This document shows positions 1 to 8,946 of a stretch of DNA of 64,000 bases, one piece after another (within the stretch, counting starts at the first letter, position 1; the number at the start of each line of letters is the position of its first letter). The DNA lies in assembly GCA_021404785.1 (NCBI GenBank), contig QWHH01000003.1:186001-250000 (forward strand), written 5' to 3'. A program made the position numbers and the translations under genes. The notes below the pieces were generated by a model. It had not been told where the DNA came from. It saw only the letters and a program-made list of their open reading frames with translations, and searched no databases. The DNA is from Lysobacterales bacterium PRO7. GTDB lineage: Bacteria > Pseudomonadota > Gammaproteobacteria > Xanthomonadales > Rhodanobacteraceae.

Positions 1-763
1 CCTCGACGCGCGCATTGAATTCCTCGATCGCATCGAACGGCGTGCCGTGGCGTGAGCCTTTCACGACCACGAATTCGGCGTCTTGGAATCGTGCGGCTTC
101 GGTGCGTTTTTCGGTGAGCGCGGTGTAGTCGAATTCCGCGGCAATGATCAGCACGGGACAGGCGATGGCGTGGATGCGTTCGAGCGCGCTCCAGCCGATC
201 AGGGCGTGGATGGTGGCCAGATAGGCCTTTTTCGGATTCGCCCCGACCACATCGATCACGCGCTGGCGCTTGGGCGCCTGGTCCTCGTGCGGGAACAGGC
301 GGTTGGCGATGAGTTTCGCGGTGCGGCGCAGGCCCAGAACGTGCACGAGCGCGACCTGCATGCGCGCTTCCATCCATTTGCGCGGCGTGTCGGTGCGGTA
401 GTTTGCGAGCGCATTGCACAGTACGAGCTTGTTTACGCGCGCAGGGCGCATCAATGCCATTTCCTGGGCGACCGCGCCACCGAGCGAAAAGCCGAGCAGG
501 TTTGTGGATTCGATGCCAAGCGCATCGAGCAAGGTCCACAAATCCGCCGCGAATTGCGCGATGGAATATGGTCCCGGCGGCTTGGTGCTTCGGCCGGAAC
601 CGCGCAGGTCGGGCAGGATCAGGCTGAAATGCCGCGCGAAATCCTCACGCTGGAACGCCCAGTCGTCGCCGCTCGAACCCAGGCCGTGGATCAGCAGCAA
701 CGGCGGGCCGCGACCTTCGCATTCATAGTAAATTGACGCGCCGTTGACTTGGGCTGCGGGCAT
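1..763 (-). CDS. Alpha/beta-fold hydrolase, C-terminus cut by window edge
   Basis: Reading the minus strand from the ATG at 763 gives an open frame that continues past position 1, so the gene is partial. Near the N-terminus is LLLIHGLGSSGDDW, the oxyanion-hole HG motif. It is followed by LLGFSLGGAV, a GxSxG nucleophile elbow. Close to the window edge GSRHGTPFD carries a histidine in the right place for the catalytic His. This is the pattern of a soluble alpha/beta hydrolase of the 3-oxoadipate enol-lactonase/haloperoxidase-like group. The substrate cannot be told from sequence. The start lies only 9 bp from that of the divergent downstream gene, so the two promoters must overlap coding sequence. 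Confidence 0.85.
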   Translation of the reverse strand, partial: MPAAQVNGASIYYECEGRGPPLLLIHGLGSSGDDWAFQREDFARHFSLILPDLRGSGRSTKPPGPYSIAQFAADLWTLLDALGIESTNLLGFSLGGAVAQEMALMRPARVNKLVLCNALANYRTDTPRKWMEARMQVALVHVLGLRRTAKLIANRLFPHEDQAPKRQRVIDVVGANPKKAYLATIHALIGWSALERIHAIACPVLIIAAEFDYTALTEKRTEAARFQDAEFVVVKGSRHGTPFDAIEEFNARVE

Positions 764-772
764 ACTGGTCTC

Positions 773-1543
773 ATGAAAAATTTTCTTGGCGCAAAAAGTA
801 TAGCCGCGACGGTGTTGGCGCTTGTCGGCCTGACGGTATCCGCGGCTGAAACATGGACCGGCCATGCCGCCTTGGCGGACGGCGGCGCACCGGTCTATAA
901 CGAAATCCATTACCTGTTTGGCGACGAGCGCCTTGTCGTCTACACCTGCCCCGATGGCCAACCCTTCGCGCGCAAGACGATTTCCGAAAACAGCAACGCG
1001 CAGGCGCCGGATTTCTCCATGCTGGATGCGCGTTGGGGCTACCGTGAAGGTGTACGCGGCAAGGACTCGTCGCGCGAGATTTTCGTGCAGCGCAAGCCCG
1101 AGATGGCGGAAAAATCCGCGCTGCTCGAGTTGCCAAAGGACGGTGTCATCGATGCCGGCTTCGATGCCTACGTGCGCAAACACTGGGATGCGCTGGCGCG
1201 CGGGGACACCCTGCGTTTCAATTTCCTCGTACCAAGCAAGCGCATGTTCTATGCGTTCGACCTGAGCCGGGTCGATTCCGGCAGCGACGCGACGCGCCTG
1301 ACCCTGCGCCTGGCGCTCGGTGCGTGGTACGCATTCCTGACGCCGCATATCGACGTCACCTACGACCGCGCGACGCGACGGCTGCTGCGCTTCGCCGGCA
1401 TGTCGAACATCCGTGACGAAAACCTGAAGAATCTCGACGTGCGCATCGAGTTTCCGCAGGCGCCGCGTCCGGCGACGCAGGAACAGGTCGCCGCTGCGGG
1501 CGCGGAACCGCTGGTGAATTCCTGTGCCGGATCGGGCAAATAA
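773..1543 (+). CDS. Exported hypothetical protein
   Basis: A 256-residue protein starting with MKNFLGAKS and a typical signal peptide (basic start, hydrophobic AATVLALVGLTVSA, cleavage near SAAETW), so probably periplasmic. The mature part has no motif I can name. It contains many charged and aromatic residues, and a single Cys in the last few residues. An upstream GTG at 749 would add 8 residues and spoil the signal peptide, so the ATG at 773 was chosen. It ends 4 bp before trmL and may be co-transcribed with it. Function unknown. Confidence 0.75.
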   Translation: MKNFLGAKSIAATVLALVGLTVSAAETWTGHAALADGGAPVYNEIHYLFGDERLVVYTCPDGQPFARKTISENSNAQAPDFSMLDARWGYREGVRGKDSSREIFVQRKPEMAEKSALLELPKDGVIDAGFDAYVRKHWDALARGDTLRFNFLVPSKRMFYAFDLSRVDSGSDATRLTLRLALGAWYAFLTPHIDVTYDRATRRLLRFAGMSNIRDENLKNLDVRIEFPQAPRPATQEQVAAAGAEPLVNSCAGSGK

Positions 1544-1547
1544 GACA

Positions 1548-2021
1548 ATGCTGCACGTCGTGCTGTACGAGCCGGAGATCCCGCCGAACACGGGTAACGC
1601 GATTCGCCTGTGCGCGAATTCCGGTGCGCGCCTGCACCTGATCCGGCCGCTGGGTTTCGATCTGGATCACGCCAAGCTGCGCCGCGCCGGCCTGGACTAC
1701 CACGAATTCGCCGATGTCGCCGTGCATGATTCACTCGACGCTTTCATGGCGGATGTAAAACCGGCACGCCTTTTCGCGCTGTCCACGCGCGGACGCAATT
1801 TGTATACGAATGTACAGTTTCGCGCGGACGATGCGGTACTGTTCGGCCCGGAAACGCGTGGCTTGCCACAAGCCGTGCTCGACGCGCTGCCACCGGAACA
1901 GCGCCTGCGCCTGCCGATGCGGCCCGACAATCGGAGTCTTAATCTTTCCAACGCCGTCGCCGTCGTCGCCTATGAGGCCTGGCGGCAAATAGGATTCGCC
2001 GGTTCGTCCAATCCCGGGTGA
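1548..2021 (+). CDS. trmL: tRNA (cytidine(34)-2'-O)-methyltransferase TrmL
   Basis: The 157-residue product has the length of E. coli TrmL and opens with MLHVVLYEPEIPPNTGNAIR, the signature of the small SPOUT methyltransferases. The trefoil-knot motifs are present: LFGPETRGLP (motif 2) and LNLSNAVAVVAYEAW (motif 3). TrmL uses S-adenosylmethionine to 2'-O-methylate the wobble base of tRNA-Leu species in the cytoplasm. The start at 1548 was chosen because the family begins exactly there; an earlier in-frame ATG at 1524 lies inside the previous gene. It lies 4 bp after the exported hypothetical gene. Confidence 0.95.
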   Translation: MLHVVLYEPEIPPNTGNAIRLCANSGARLHLIRPLGFDLDHAKLRRAGLDYHEFADVAVHDSLDAFMADVKPARLFALSTRGRNLYTNVQFRADDAVLFGPETRGLPQAVLDALPPEQRLRLPMRPDNRSLNLSNAVAVVAYEAWRQIGFAGSSNPG

Positions 2022-2041
2022 TGGCGGCGCATGACACGGAC

Positions 2042-2067
2042 AAAAAAAGAGCGCCCATAGGCGCTCT
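2042..2067 (-). terminator. Rho-independent terminator for the kdpD-like/kdpE operon
   Basis: On the minus strand an 8-bp perfect stem AGAGCGCC/GGCGCTCT with a 4-nt loop (2048-2067) is followed by a run of seven T (2042-2048). Read on the plus strand the stem is not followed by T residues, so it serves the minus-strand operon ending at 2174 rather than trmL. Confidence 0.85.
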
Positions 2068-2173
2068 TGTCCCCAAGTCTCCCCAGCGGAGAGCATTGTC
2101 AAATCACTGGGAGAGAACTGTATTCGGGTTTGTCGGCCAGCGTGAGTGTAAGGATTTTATAAGGCAGTCCGGC

Positions 2174-2860
2174 TCAATCCGCTACCAGCCGATAGCCGAC
2201 GCCGGATTCGGTGAGGATCAGCTGCGGATTGCCCGGATCGCGTTCGATCTTCTGCCGCAACTGGCCGATGTATACGCGCACGAACTGCGTGTCGGTCACC
2301 GCACTGCCCCAGGCCGCGGCGAGCAGCTGTTTGTGGGTGACCACTTGCCCGGCATGTCGCGCCAGGGCACGCAACAAGTCGTATTCCTTGCGCGTGAGGC
2401 GCACTTCGCGACCGCCGACGCTCACGCGCCGGCGCTCGAAATCGATTTCCAGGTCGCCGCCCGAATACGTGGTGGACTCGGCACGGCTTTGGCGGTGACG
2501 CAGCGCCGCGCGCACGCGCGCGAGCAGCTCGCCGGTGTGGAAGGGTTTGACCACGTAATCGTCCGCGCCGATATCCAGTGCCGCGATGCGCTCGTTCTCG
2601 GCTTCGCGCGCGGACAGCACGATGATCGGCACCTGGGTCCACTTGCGCAGCGCCTGGATGACCTCCTTGCCGTCCATGTCCGGCAAGCCCAGGTCAAGCA
2701 CGATCGCATCCGGCGCCCAGCCCGCGGCCTGCGCCAGCGCCTCGCTGCCGGTGTAGGCGTCGGTCACTTCATAACCGGCGGCGATGAGCGACGGCTTGAG
2801 CACACGCACGATCGGCGCTTCGTCATCGACGATCATCACGCGCGCGAGGGCCGGGCTCAT
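2174..2860 (-). CDS. kdpE: KdpE-type response regulator (OmpR/PhoB family)
   Basis: A 228-residue regulator. The receiver domain (about 5-120) has the acidic pair D12-D13, the phosphoacceptor Asp56 in AIVLDLGLPDMDG, and the lysine in VVKPFHTGELL. A winged-helix DNA-binding domain (about 130-226) contains RLTRKEYDLL and ESGVGYRL. Best overall resemblance is to KdpE, which in other bacteria activates kdpFABC on potassium limitation. No kdpFABC genes lie in this window. Its ATG overlaps the stop of the kinase gene by 4 nt (ATGA), implying translational coupling. A strong terminator follows. Confidence 0.9.
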   Translation of the reverse strand: MSPALARVMIVDDEAPIVRVLKPSLIAAGYEVTDAYTGSEALAQAAGWAPDAIVLDLGLPDMDGKEVIQALRKWTQVPIIVLSAREAENERIAALDIGADDYVVKPFHTGELLARVRAALRHRQSRAESTTYSGGDLEIDFERRRVSVGGREVRLTRKEYDLLRALARHAGQVVTHKQLLAAAWGSAVTDTQFVRVYIGQLRQKIERDPGNPQLILTESGVGYRLVAD

Positions 2861-4350
2861 TCGCTGGTCCCTTGAATGGCGTGTGCTGGCAGATCCACTT
2901 CGATGCGCGTGCCGTGACCGTCGCGCAGCGGACTGGTCGCGTGGATGCTGCCGCCGAATGCCTCGACCAGGCCACGCGCAACGGCAAGGCCGAGGCCGAT
3001 TCCGGAGCCGCGCCGGCGATCGCCACCGCCACGGAAGAATTTGTCGAACACATGCGGCAGGTCCGCAGCCGGGATGCCATTGCCGTCATCCTCCACCGCC
3101 AGGCGTGCGCGGCCCGCCGCGGTTTCCACCCGCGCCACGATGCGCGCATCCGGCGGTGTGTGTGCGACCGTATTTTCGATGAGGTTGACCAAGACCTGCT
3201 CCAGCAAAACCGGATCCACGTTGACATGTTCGCACGTCGCGGGAAACACGCGCACGATGTTGCGCCCGGCCAATCGCCGCTCGAGCCGGCGCAATGCCGC
3301 CGACATCGGCTCGCGTGGATCCACCAAGTAACGGCTGACCTGCAACGCACCGGACTCCAGCCGCGTCATTTCCAGCAGGTTTGCAAGATAACGGTTCAGG
3401 CGTTCGGATTCGTCCTGGATCACGGTCAGCAGGTCGCGGCGCGTGGCGGCGTCGAACTTTTGCTCGTATTCCAGCAGCGAGGTGGCCGAGGCAAGGATCG
3501 TGGACAACGGCGTGCGCAGATCGTGCGACAGCGACGACAGCAGGGCGGTGCGCAAGCCTTCCTTTTCGGCAACCACGCGCGCTTCGGCGATCTCCGCGAT
3601 CAGGCGCGCGCGATCAATCGCGACCGCGGCCGAATCGAGCAGGGCGCGCATCCAGCGCACGTCGGGCAACGCCGACTTGCGGCGCGGCCATACCACGGCG
3701 ATGCCGACGTTGCGGCCGCCGCTGGACATGTGCAATACGGCGCGTTCGGCAGACGCCTCATCGTGCACGGGATTCGCGCTCGCCAGCGCTGCAATTTCCG
3801 CTTCCTGCAACACAGGAGCCCTGGCCGATGCCGCGCATAACGTGTGCGTGCCGTTTTCGATCAGCCAGATCGCGCATCGGCAACCATTCGCTTCCAGACT
3901 GCGCACCACGCGCTCGGCCGCGCTTTTCGGATCGACCGCGGTTGCGAGGTCGCGGCTGGCTTCGAACAGCGAAGTCATGTCGGCCAGGGCGCGCTTGAGG
4001 CGGCGCGCGTGATCGCTCAGGCGGCCGGTAAGGCCACCCACGAGCAGGGCGCCGATCAGGAACGTCACCAGCGCGAAAACATCCTCGGCATCGATGGTGA
4101 GGGTGTAGCGCGGTTCCTCGAAAAAGAAATTGAACGCAAAAAACGCGAGCAGGGCGGCATACAGTGCCGGCCACATGCCGAGGCGATAACCGGCGATCAA
4201 CACGCCCGCGAAAAACATCAACGGCAACTTGCTCGGCCACAACGGCTGCACCACGTAGAAGCCGAACAGCGAGGCAATGCTGATAACCACGGTCGCAAGA
4301 ATGAAGTCGCGCCACCGCAATGGGGTTTCGTCGCGCAGCCACAGCGTCAT
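2857..4350 (-). CDS. KdpD-like sensor histidine kinase without the N-terminal KdpD/Usp domains
   Basis: A 497-residue membrane kinase. It opens directly with a DUF4118-type module of four hydrophobic segments (about 15-105), then a GAF-like region (about 120-250). HisKA has the phosphoacceptor His276 in LSSLSHDLRTPLS, and HATPase has NLIENTVAHTPP, DDGNGIP and GSGIGLGLAVARG. The cytoplasmic N-terminal KdpD domain and the Usp domain of full-length KdpD (about 890 residues in E. coli) are absent. The frame stays open to 4887, but that extra sequence shows no KdpD similarity and runs into the divergent gene. ATG 4350 puts the start just before the membrane segments. Forms an operon with kdpE. Confidence 0.88.
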   Translation of the reverse strand: MTLWLRDETPLRWRDFILATVVISIASLFGFYVVQPLWPSKLPLMFFAGVLIAGYRLGMWPALYAALLAFFAFNFFFEEPRYTLTIDAEDVFALVTFLIGALLVGGLTGRLSDHARRLKRALADMTSLFEASRDLATAVDPKSAAERVVRSLEANGCRCAIWLIENGTHTLCAASARAPVLQEAEIAALASANPVHDEASAERAVLHMSSGGRNVGIAVVWPRRKSALPDVRWMRALLDSAAVAIDRARLIAEIAEARVVAEKEGLRTALLSSLSHDLRTPLSTILASATSLLEYEQKFDAATRRDLLTVIQDESERLNRYLANLLEMTRLESGALQVSRYLVDPREPMSAALRRLERRLAGRNIVRVFPATCEHVNVDPVLLEQVLVNLIENTVAHTPPDARIVARVETAAGRARLAVEDDGNGIPAADLPHVFDKFFRGGGDRRRGSGIGLGLAVARGLVEAFGGSIHATSPLRDGHGTRIEVDLPAHAIQGTSE

Positions 4351-4612
4351 GTTCGTCCGTCCGTCTCGTGTTGTTTCACTACTCCCCACGTTCGAACCGC
4401 TCCCGTCAACGCACCCTGGCGGAATTCCCGCTTCCGGCAACGACGAAAAACCGCGCGACTGTCGCGTTTCCACGCGCAACGGTCTCCCAGCAATGCATCT
4501 TCCCTGCCCCAGGCGAAAGTGTACCCGCTTGCGCGATGGCCGTCGCAAGCCGTGAGATTTCCCCCTGCTTGAATGCGCCTGCCGCAATCGTGCGGCCAAT
4601 CGGGGGATTGCG

Positions 4613-6985
4613 ATGAACCATTCCGATCTTGAGCTGCAGCTGCTGGCTCGGCTGCGCGCGAAGGGCAAATCCGCCGTCGCCATCGGCGTTGATCTGGGTA
4701 CCACCAAGACCAGCGTGGCCCGCGCGCACTTCGATGGCGATGCCGGCACGTTGACCTGCGAGTGCCTGCGCTTTGCCCAAGGCGATGGCACAAATCGGGT
4801 CGCCGTACCGTCGGCGGTCGCGATCACCGAGGATGGATCGACCATTTTTGGAGCGCCGGCCCTGGCCCTGCGCGGCAAGCAAGGCACGCTGGCCGAGAAG
4901 AACCTGTTCTACGAGACCAAAAACCTGATCGGCCTGCGCTACACCTATGCGCGGGCGCCGAAAGAATTTCGCACGCCGACCGAGATTGCCTCGCAACTGC
5001 TGAATCACTTGCGCGAAGGCTTCGATGATCCACTCACGAGCAAAGCGAAGCTGCCGGTGGTACTCGCCGTGCCGGCGTCATTTCACGGCGCTCAGCGCAC
5101 CGCGACCATGTGCGCGGCGGTCAAACCGTTCGCGGCGAAGTGTGCCCGCGACGTGCGCCTGATCGACGAGCCCTATGCTGCCTTCTTGGACCTGAAATTC
5201 CGCAGTCCCGATCGCGCCGATGCACTGCTGCGCGAGGGCGCGAACATCCTCGTGTTCGATTTCGGCGGCGGCACCTGCGATGTCGCCATCTTCCACATCG
5301 ACGCCGTTCGCGGCGGTACGCTCGGCGCGCGCCTCGTCGGCACCAGCCGCTATCACCGCCTCGGCGGAGGCGATATCGACCGCGCGATCGTCCACGACGT
5401 TCTGATCCCGCGGTTGATCGAGGAAAACGGTATCGATCGCTTCGAATTGTCCTGGTACGACAAGCGGCGCAAGCTCGAACCGCGATTGCTCGAGGTCGCC
5501 GAGCGTCTGAAGATCGCTCTCAGCCATCGCCTCGCCGCGCTGCGCGCCGCCGGCTTGCCGGCCAGCGACGATGAAGTGGCGCGTAGTGTCGAGATGACCG
5601 TGGACTTGAACGATCAGATCCTGACGCTGAACGAACCGAGTTTGTCGGTCGAGCAGTTCAACAAGCTGATGCGACCGTTTCTCGATTCTGATCCACCACC
5701 GGAAGCGGGCGACGAATACGTGCAGCGTAGCTCACTGTTCGCACCGATCGCGCAGGCGCTGCTGCGCGCGCGCCTCGAGCCCGACGATATCCACGGCGTC
5801 CTGTTGTGCGGATCAAGCAGTCTGCTGCCGACTGTGCAGGACGCGCTGAAGAAACAGTTTCCGGAAAGTCAGCATGTCCTGCTCGGCAATGCCGAAGAAC
5901 TGCAAGGCACAGTCGCGCGCGGCGCGGCTTTGCAAGCGCTCAGCTTGCAAGTGCTCGGTGAGCCGATCATCGCGCCCGTGTGCAGCGCGGATCTGTCGCT
6001 GCGCGTGGTCACCGGGGCGGTGCCGCTGCTGGCCGCCGGTGATGCCGTGCCGAATGCGTCGCGGGCACAAACCATCCTGCGTCCGCCACGCAACAGCAAA
6101 CGCGACCAGGTGCCGTTGGCGGTCGAAGTCGTCGCCGACAACAACCGCGTGGTCGGGCGTTCGCTGTGGACCCTGCCGGCGCCGGTATCGACGAATGACC
6201 GATTGGCGCTGGAATGGACGCTGGACGACAACCAGTGCATCGAATTGCACTTGACGCGCATGGACGATCCGAACACCGATCCGTTCGTGCATCGCTTCGA
6301 CGCGCCGATCATGCACCGCGATCCAGGGCAGATCGTGCGCTGCCGGATGCTCGAGCGCGAGGAGGACATTCGCAACGACAAAATCCCGCGCGCCGACTTC
6401 GGCAATGCCTTCGAAAAGCACGCCCGCGATTGCGCCGCGCTCGGCGAATTCGAAAAAGCCCTGCACTTCGTCGGCCTGGCGATGCAGGAGCAGGGTCAGA
6501 CGCAAAACCTGTTCAACCTGCGCGGCGTCTACCGCGAGCGTATTGGCGACCGTGACGGCGCGATGGACAGCTACCACCAGGCTGGTGATTGGTCGACCAC
6601 GAAGTTCAACTCCGGCCTGCTGCATTACAAGAGTGGTCAACTGACCGAAGCGCTGGCCGACGTGGATTTCGCGCTACAAAACGAAGCGAACCGCGCCTAC
6701 CACTCATTGCGCGGCGACATCCTGAAGAAGATGGGCAAGAACGACGAAGCGCGCCTGGAATGGCAGGACGCCATCGCCGGCACGCCGGATCTGGCCGAAC
6801 TGAGCGATTTCCAGTTGGGCTGGATCGAATCGGCCGCACGCGAACTCGACGACAAAGCCATGCTCGAACGCGTTCGCGACGCAAGAAGCAAACTCGCGCA
6901 GCGCACCGAGCGCGGCGAACGCGAAGGCGTGTTGCCGGCGCTGGCGCAGGCGGATGACCGGCCGGCGGCGCGGGAGATTTTGTGA
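4613..6985 (+). CDS. Hsp70-family ATPase fused to C-terminal TPR-like repeats
   Basis: A 790-residue cytoplasmic protein. The actin-like ATPase domain is clear: phosphate 1 loop IGVDLGTTKTSVA (about 24-36), LAVPASFHGAQR, RLIDEPYAAFL, phosphate 2 loop LVFDFGGGTCDVA (about 213-225) and adenosine motif VLLCGSSSLLPTV. A substrate-binding-like region follows. From about 605 onward there are helical repeats such as GEFEKALHFVGLAM and GQLTEALADVDFAL, resembling TPRs. The EEVD-type or lid-type end of DnaK is missing. No DnaJ or GrpE gene is nearby, so partner proteins are unknown. It converges with the nuclease-helicase gene, 17 bp apart. It may be an orphan chaperone or a signalling/defence component; only the fold is certain. 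Confidence 0.85.
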   Translation: MNHSDLELQLLARLRAKGKSAVAIGVDLGTTKTSVARAHFDGDAGTLTCECLRFAQGDGTNRVAVPSAVAITEDGSTIFGAPALALRGKQGTLAEKNLFYETKNLIGLRYTYARAPKEFRTPTEIASQLLNHLREGFDDPLTSKAKLPVVLAVPASFHGAQRTATMCAAVKPFAAKCARDVRLIDEPYAAFLDLKFRSPDRADALLREGANILVFDFGGGTCDVAIFHIDAVRGGTLGARLVGTSRYHRLGGGDIDRAIVHDVLIPRLIEENGIDRFELSWYDKRRKLEPRLLEVAERLKIALSHRLAALRAAGLPASDDEVARSVEMTVDLNDQILTLNEPSLSVEQFNKLMRPFLDSDPPPEAGDEYVQRSSLFAPIAQALLRARLEPDDIHGVLLCGSSSLLPTVQDALKKQFPESQHVLLGNAEELQGTVARGAALQALSLQVLGEPIIAPVCSADLSLRVVTGAVPLLAAGDAVPNASRAQTILRPPRNSKRDQVPLAVEVVADNNRVVGRSLWTLPAPVSTNDRLALEWTLDDNQCIELHLTRMDDPNTDPFVHRFDAPIMHRDPGQIVRCRMLEREEDIRNDKIPRADFGNAFEKHARDCAALGEFEKALHFVGLAMQEQGQTQNLFNLRGVYRERIGDRDGAMDSYHQAGDWSTTKFNSGLLHYKSGQLTEALADVDFALQNEANRAYHSLRGDILKKMGKNDEARLEWQDAIAGTPDLAELSDFQLGWIESAARELDDKAMLERVRDARSKLAQRTERGEREGVLPALAQADDRPAAREIL

Positions 6986-7002
6986 TGAAATAAATGGATG
7001 AA

Positions 7003-8946
7003 CTACAAAACTGGTATCCCAAGATCGGCCAACCACTTGTAAGTCGGGTCGTAATAGTCGGCCGCCCGCGTCGGATCATCAACTGATCCTTCTGGTACCA
7101 CGATCACCATGCCTTGGCGGGCGCGCGTGAGCAGGACACGATAGCTGTTTTGCAGATAGCGCTGCCGTGCCTCGCTGCGCACGCGCTTCCAGCGACTACC
7201 CTCAAAACTATGATGCTCCCAACCACCGGGACGAAAGCGCAAATCGCCATCCCACACGACGCACGACCAATCGAGTTCAAGCCCTTGCACCTGAAATTCG
7301 GTGGCGACATCTTCCAGATAGTACGATGAGCGCACATCATCCTTGCCGTCGAGAAACCAACGCACCGGATCGACCTTCACGCGGACATCGATGGCCAGCG
7401 GCTTGAGGCGTTGCGCGCGCGATGAGACAATCATGCCGTAACGTTCGTTGCCGCGCGCCTGCTCACGCAGCCACTCACGTGCCTTAGGCAGGTGTCGGGT
7501 CAGACGGATCGGGAATCCGTGCAATACTTCTCTCAGGCTGCGACGCGTGGCGTCTTCTTCTCGCGCCAGCAGGCAATTGACGAATTCCGCCACGCGCTCG
7601 GAGCGGAACGAGCGCATCGACGTCGCCAAGTGCAAGCACGACTCCCACTCGACTCCTTCGCGCCGAGCGAGCGCGTCCAGTGCGGCGTCTGCGTGATACT
7701 CGATTTCGCACAGCCGCGGTGAGAGGTACACACGCCAATCCGGGAAGCTGCGGCCGATGGCGGCCAACCATTCGCTGATGCCTGCTTCGCCCGTATTGAT
7801 TTCCTGGCCGCTGCCGACCAGGCACACCACAACGGCCCAGTCCGGATGACGGTCAAGGCAGGAAATCAGGAACTCGGGTTCAGACTTGTCGAATCCCGGA
7901 CGGTTCTTCTTGCGCGCCATGAAATTCACGGTCTGCGCGAGATCCCACGCGTGTTGTGCTTCATCAAACAACGCGACGTGTTCAATCGGCGGACCATCGT
8001 CGGCGAGACAATCGTCGCGGAAATGATGTACGTTCTGGATGAACTGCTTCACCTGGCTGCGTGCTTCGCCGAGGCGAATCGGTCTGCCTTGCTCGCGCAA
8101 GTTCCGGTGACGATCGCGCGCAAGTGCTTCGTGCAAAACATTGACCAATGGGCCATTGCCAGAAAGATAGACGCTGTAAAGTTCACTGTCCTTGTCCGTG
8201 TGGCGGTTGGCGATATCCAGCCCGACCAGCGTCTTGCCAGCCCCCGGCACCCCGGTGACGAAGCAGATCGCTTTCACGTTGGCGCGCCGAGTATCGGCGA
8301 TTATCGCGGACAACCGCCTTGACGTGACGGCAAGGTTCTCGGCACCCGCATCACTGCGCGAAATTTCTTCCACTGCGTGGCCAGCGTAAAGCGCACGCGC
8401 GGCTTCCACGATGGTCGGTGTCGGTCGATACCTCCCGACTTGCCAGGATGCGGCATCGATGGTCTCGCCGCTGAAGAAGGCGAGAGCCTGCGCAATCACA
8501 TGCGCGATGCCGTCATCGCCAATGCAGACCGGTCGTGCCAGGTGATCATAATCGGCCTGGAATGCAATCGTGACTGGTGAAGCAACGGCTTCGGTTGCAA
8601 CGAGCACCGGCACGATCACGATGTGATGGCTGGCCTCGTGGAAGTTTTTCAGGTCCAGCGCGTAATCCCAAACCTGATCGATGGCGTCACGTGCGAATTG
8701 TTCGGCACCCGTCTTGAATTCGATCACGAACAAGACTTGTCCGAGCAGCAAGATCACATCGGCACGGCCGCCAAGGCGTGGGATTGTGTATTCGAAGTAG
8801 ATCGCGCCCGGCGTTTCCGACCATTCGCCCAGCGCCTCGCGCAACAGTCCGATTTCCGCGAGCCAAGCTGCCTTTTGACTTATGAGGTCTGCAAACGCGG
8901 ATTGTGTCGCAATCTTGCCGAAAACCTGTTCCACCGGTTCGGACAA
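7003..8946 (-). CDS. PD-(D/E)XK nuclease-like N-terminus fused to DUF2075 (SF1-type) helicase/ATPase
   Basis: A 647-residue protein when read from the TTG at 8946. Residues about 58-80 give GGRADVIL and VIEFKTG, i.e. D63...E76-x-K78, the pattern of a PD-(D/E)XK nuclease. The DUF2075 part has Walker A TGVPGAGKT (about 231-239) and Walker B VALFDEAQHAWD. C-terminal helicase motifs are FQVQGLELDWSCVVW and YRVLLTRARQGM. It is predicted to bind DNA or RNA and hydrolyse ATP. Such nuclease-helicase fusions are frequent in accessory and defence regions. No Shine-Dalgarno sequence precedes the TTG; a better start at 8986 is one base out of frame (see the entry at 8945-8986). The gene lies at the 3' side of tRNA-Arg. 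Confidence 0.8.
   Translation of the reverse strand: MSEPVEQVFGKIATQSAFADLISQKAAWLAEIGLLREALGEWSETPGAIYFEYTIPRLGGRADVILLLGQVLFVIEFKTGAEQFARDAIDQVWDYALDLKNFHEASHHIVIVPVLVATEAVASPVTIAFQADYDHLARPVCIGDDGIAHVIAQALAFFSGETIDAASWQVGRYRPTPTIVEAARALYAGHAVEEISRSDAGAENLAVTSRRLSAIIADTRRANVKAICFVTGVPGAGKTLVGLDIANRHTDKDSELYSVYLSGNGPLVNVLHEALARDRHRNLREQGRPIRLGEARSQVKQFIQNVHHFRDDCLADDGPPIEHVALFDEAQHAWDLAQTVNFMARKKNRPGFDKSEPEFLISCLDRHPDWAVVVCLVGSGQEINTGEAGISEWLAAIGRSFPDWRVYLSPRLCEIEYHADAALDALARREGVEWESCLHLATSMRSFRSERVAEFVNCLLAREEDATRRSLREVLHGFPIRLTRHLPKAREWLREQARGNERYGMIVSSRAQRLKPLAIDVRVKVDPVRWFLDGKDDVRSSYYLEDVATEFQVQGLELDWSCVVWDGDLRFRPGGWEHHSFEGSRWKRVRSEARQRYLQNSYRVLLTRARQGMVIVVPEGSVDDPTRAADYYDPTYKWLADLGIPVL

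Noticed and set aside
2042-2067. Terminator for trmL
   Set aside because: The T run is on the minus-strand side of the stem only, so the element serves the kdpE operon.
4351-4887. In-frame upstream extension of the KdpD-like kinase that might supply the missing N-terminal domains
   Set aside because: The translated sequence shows no KdpD or Usp features and overlaps the divergent Hsp70-like gene.
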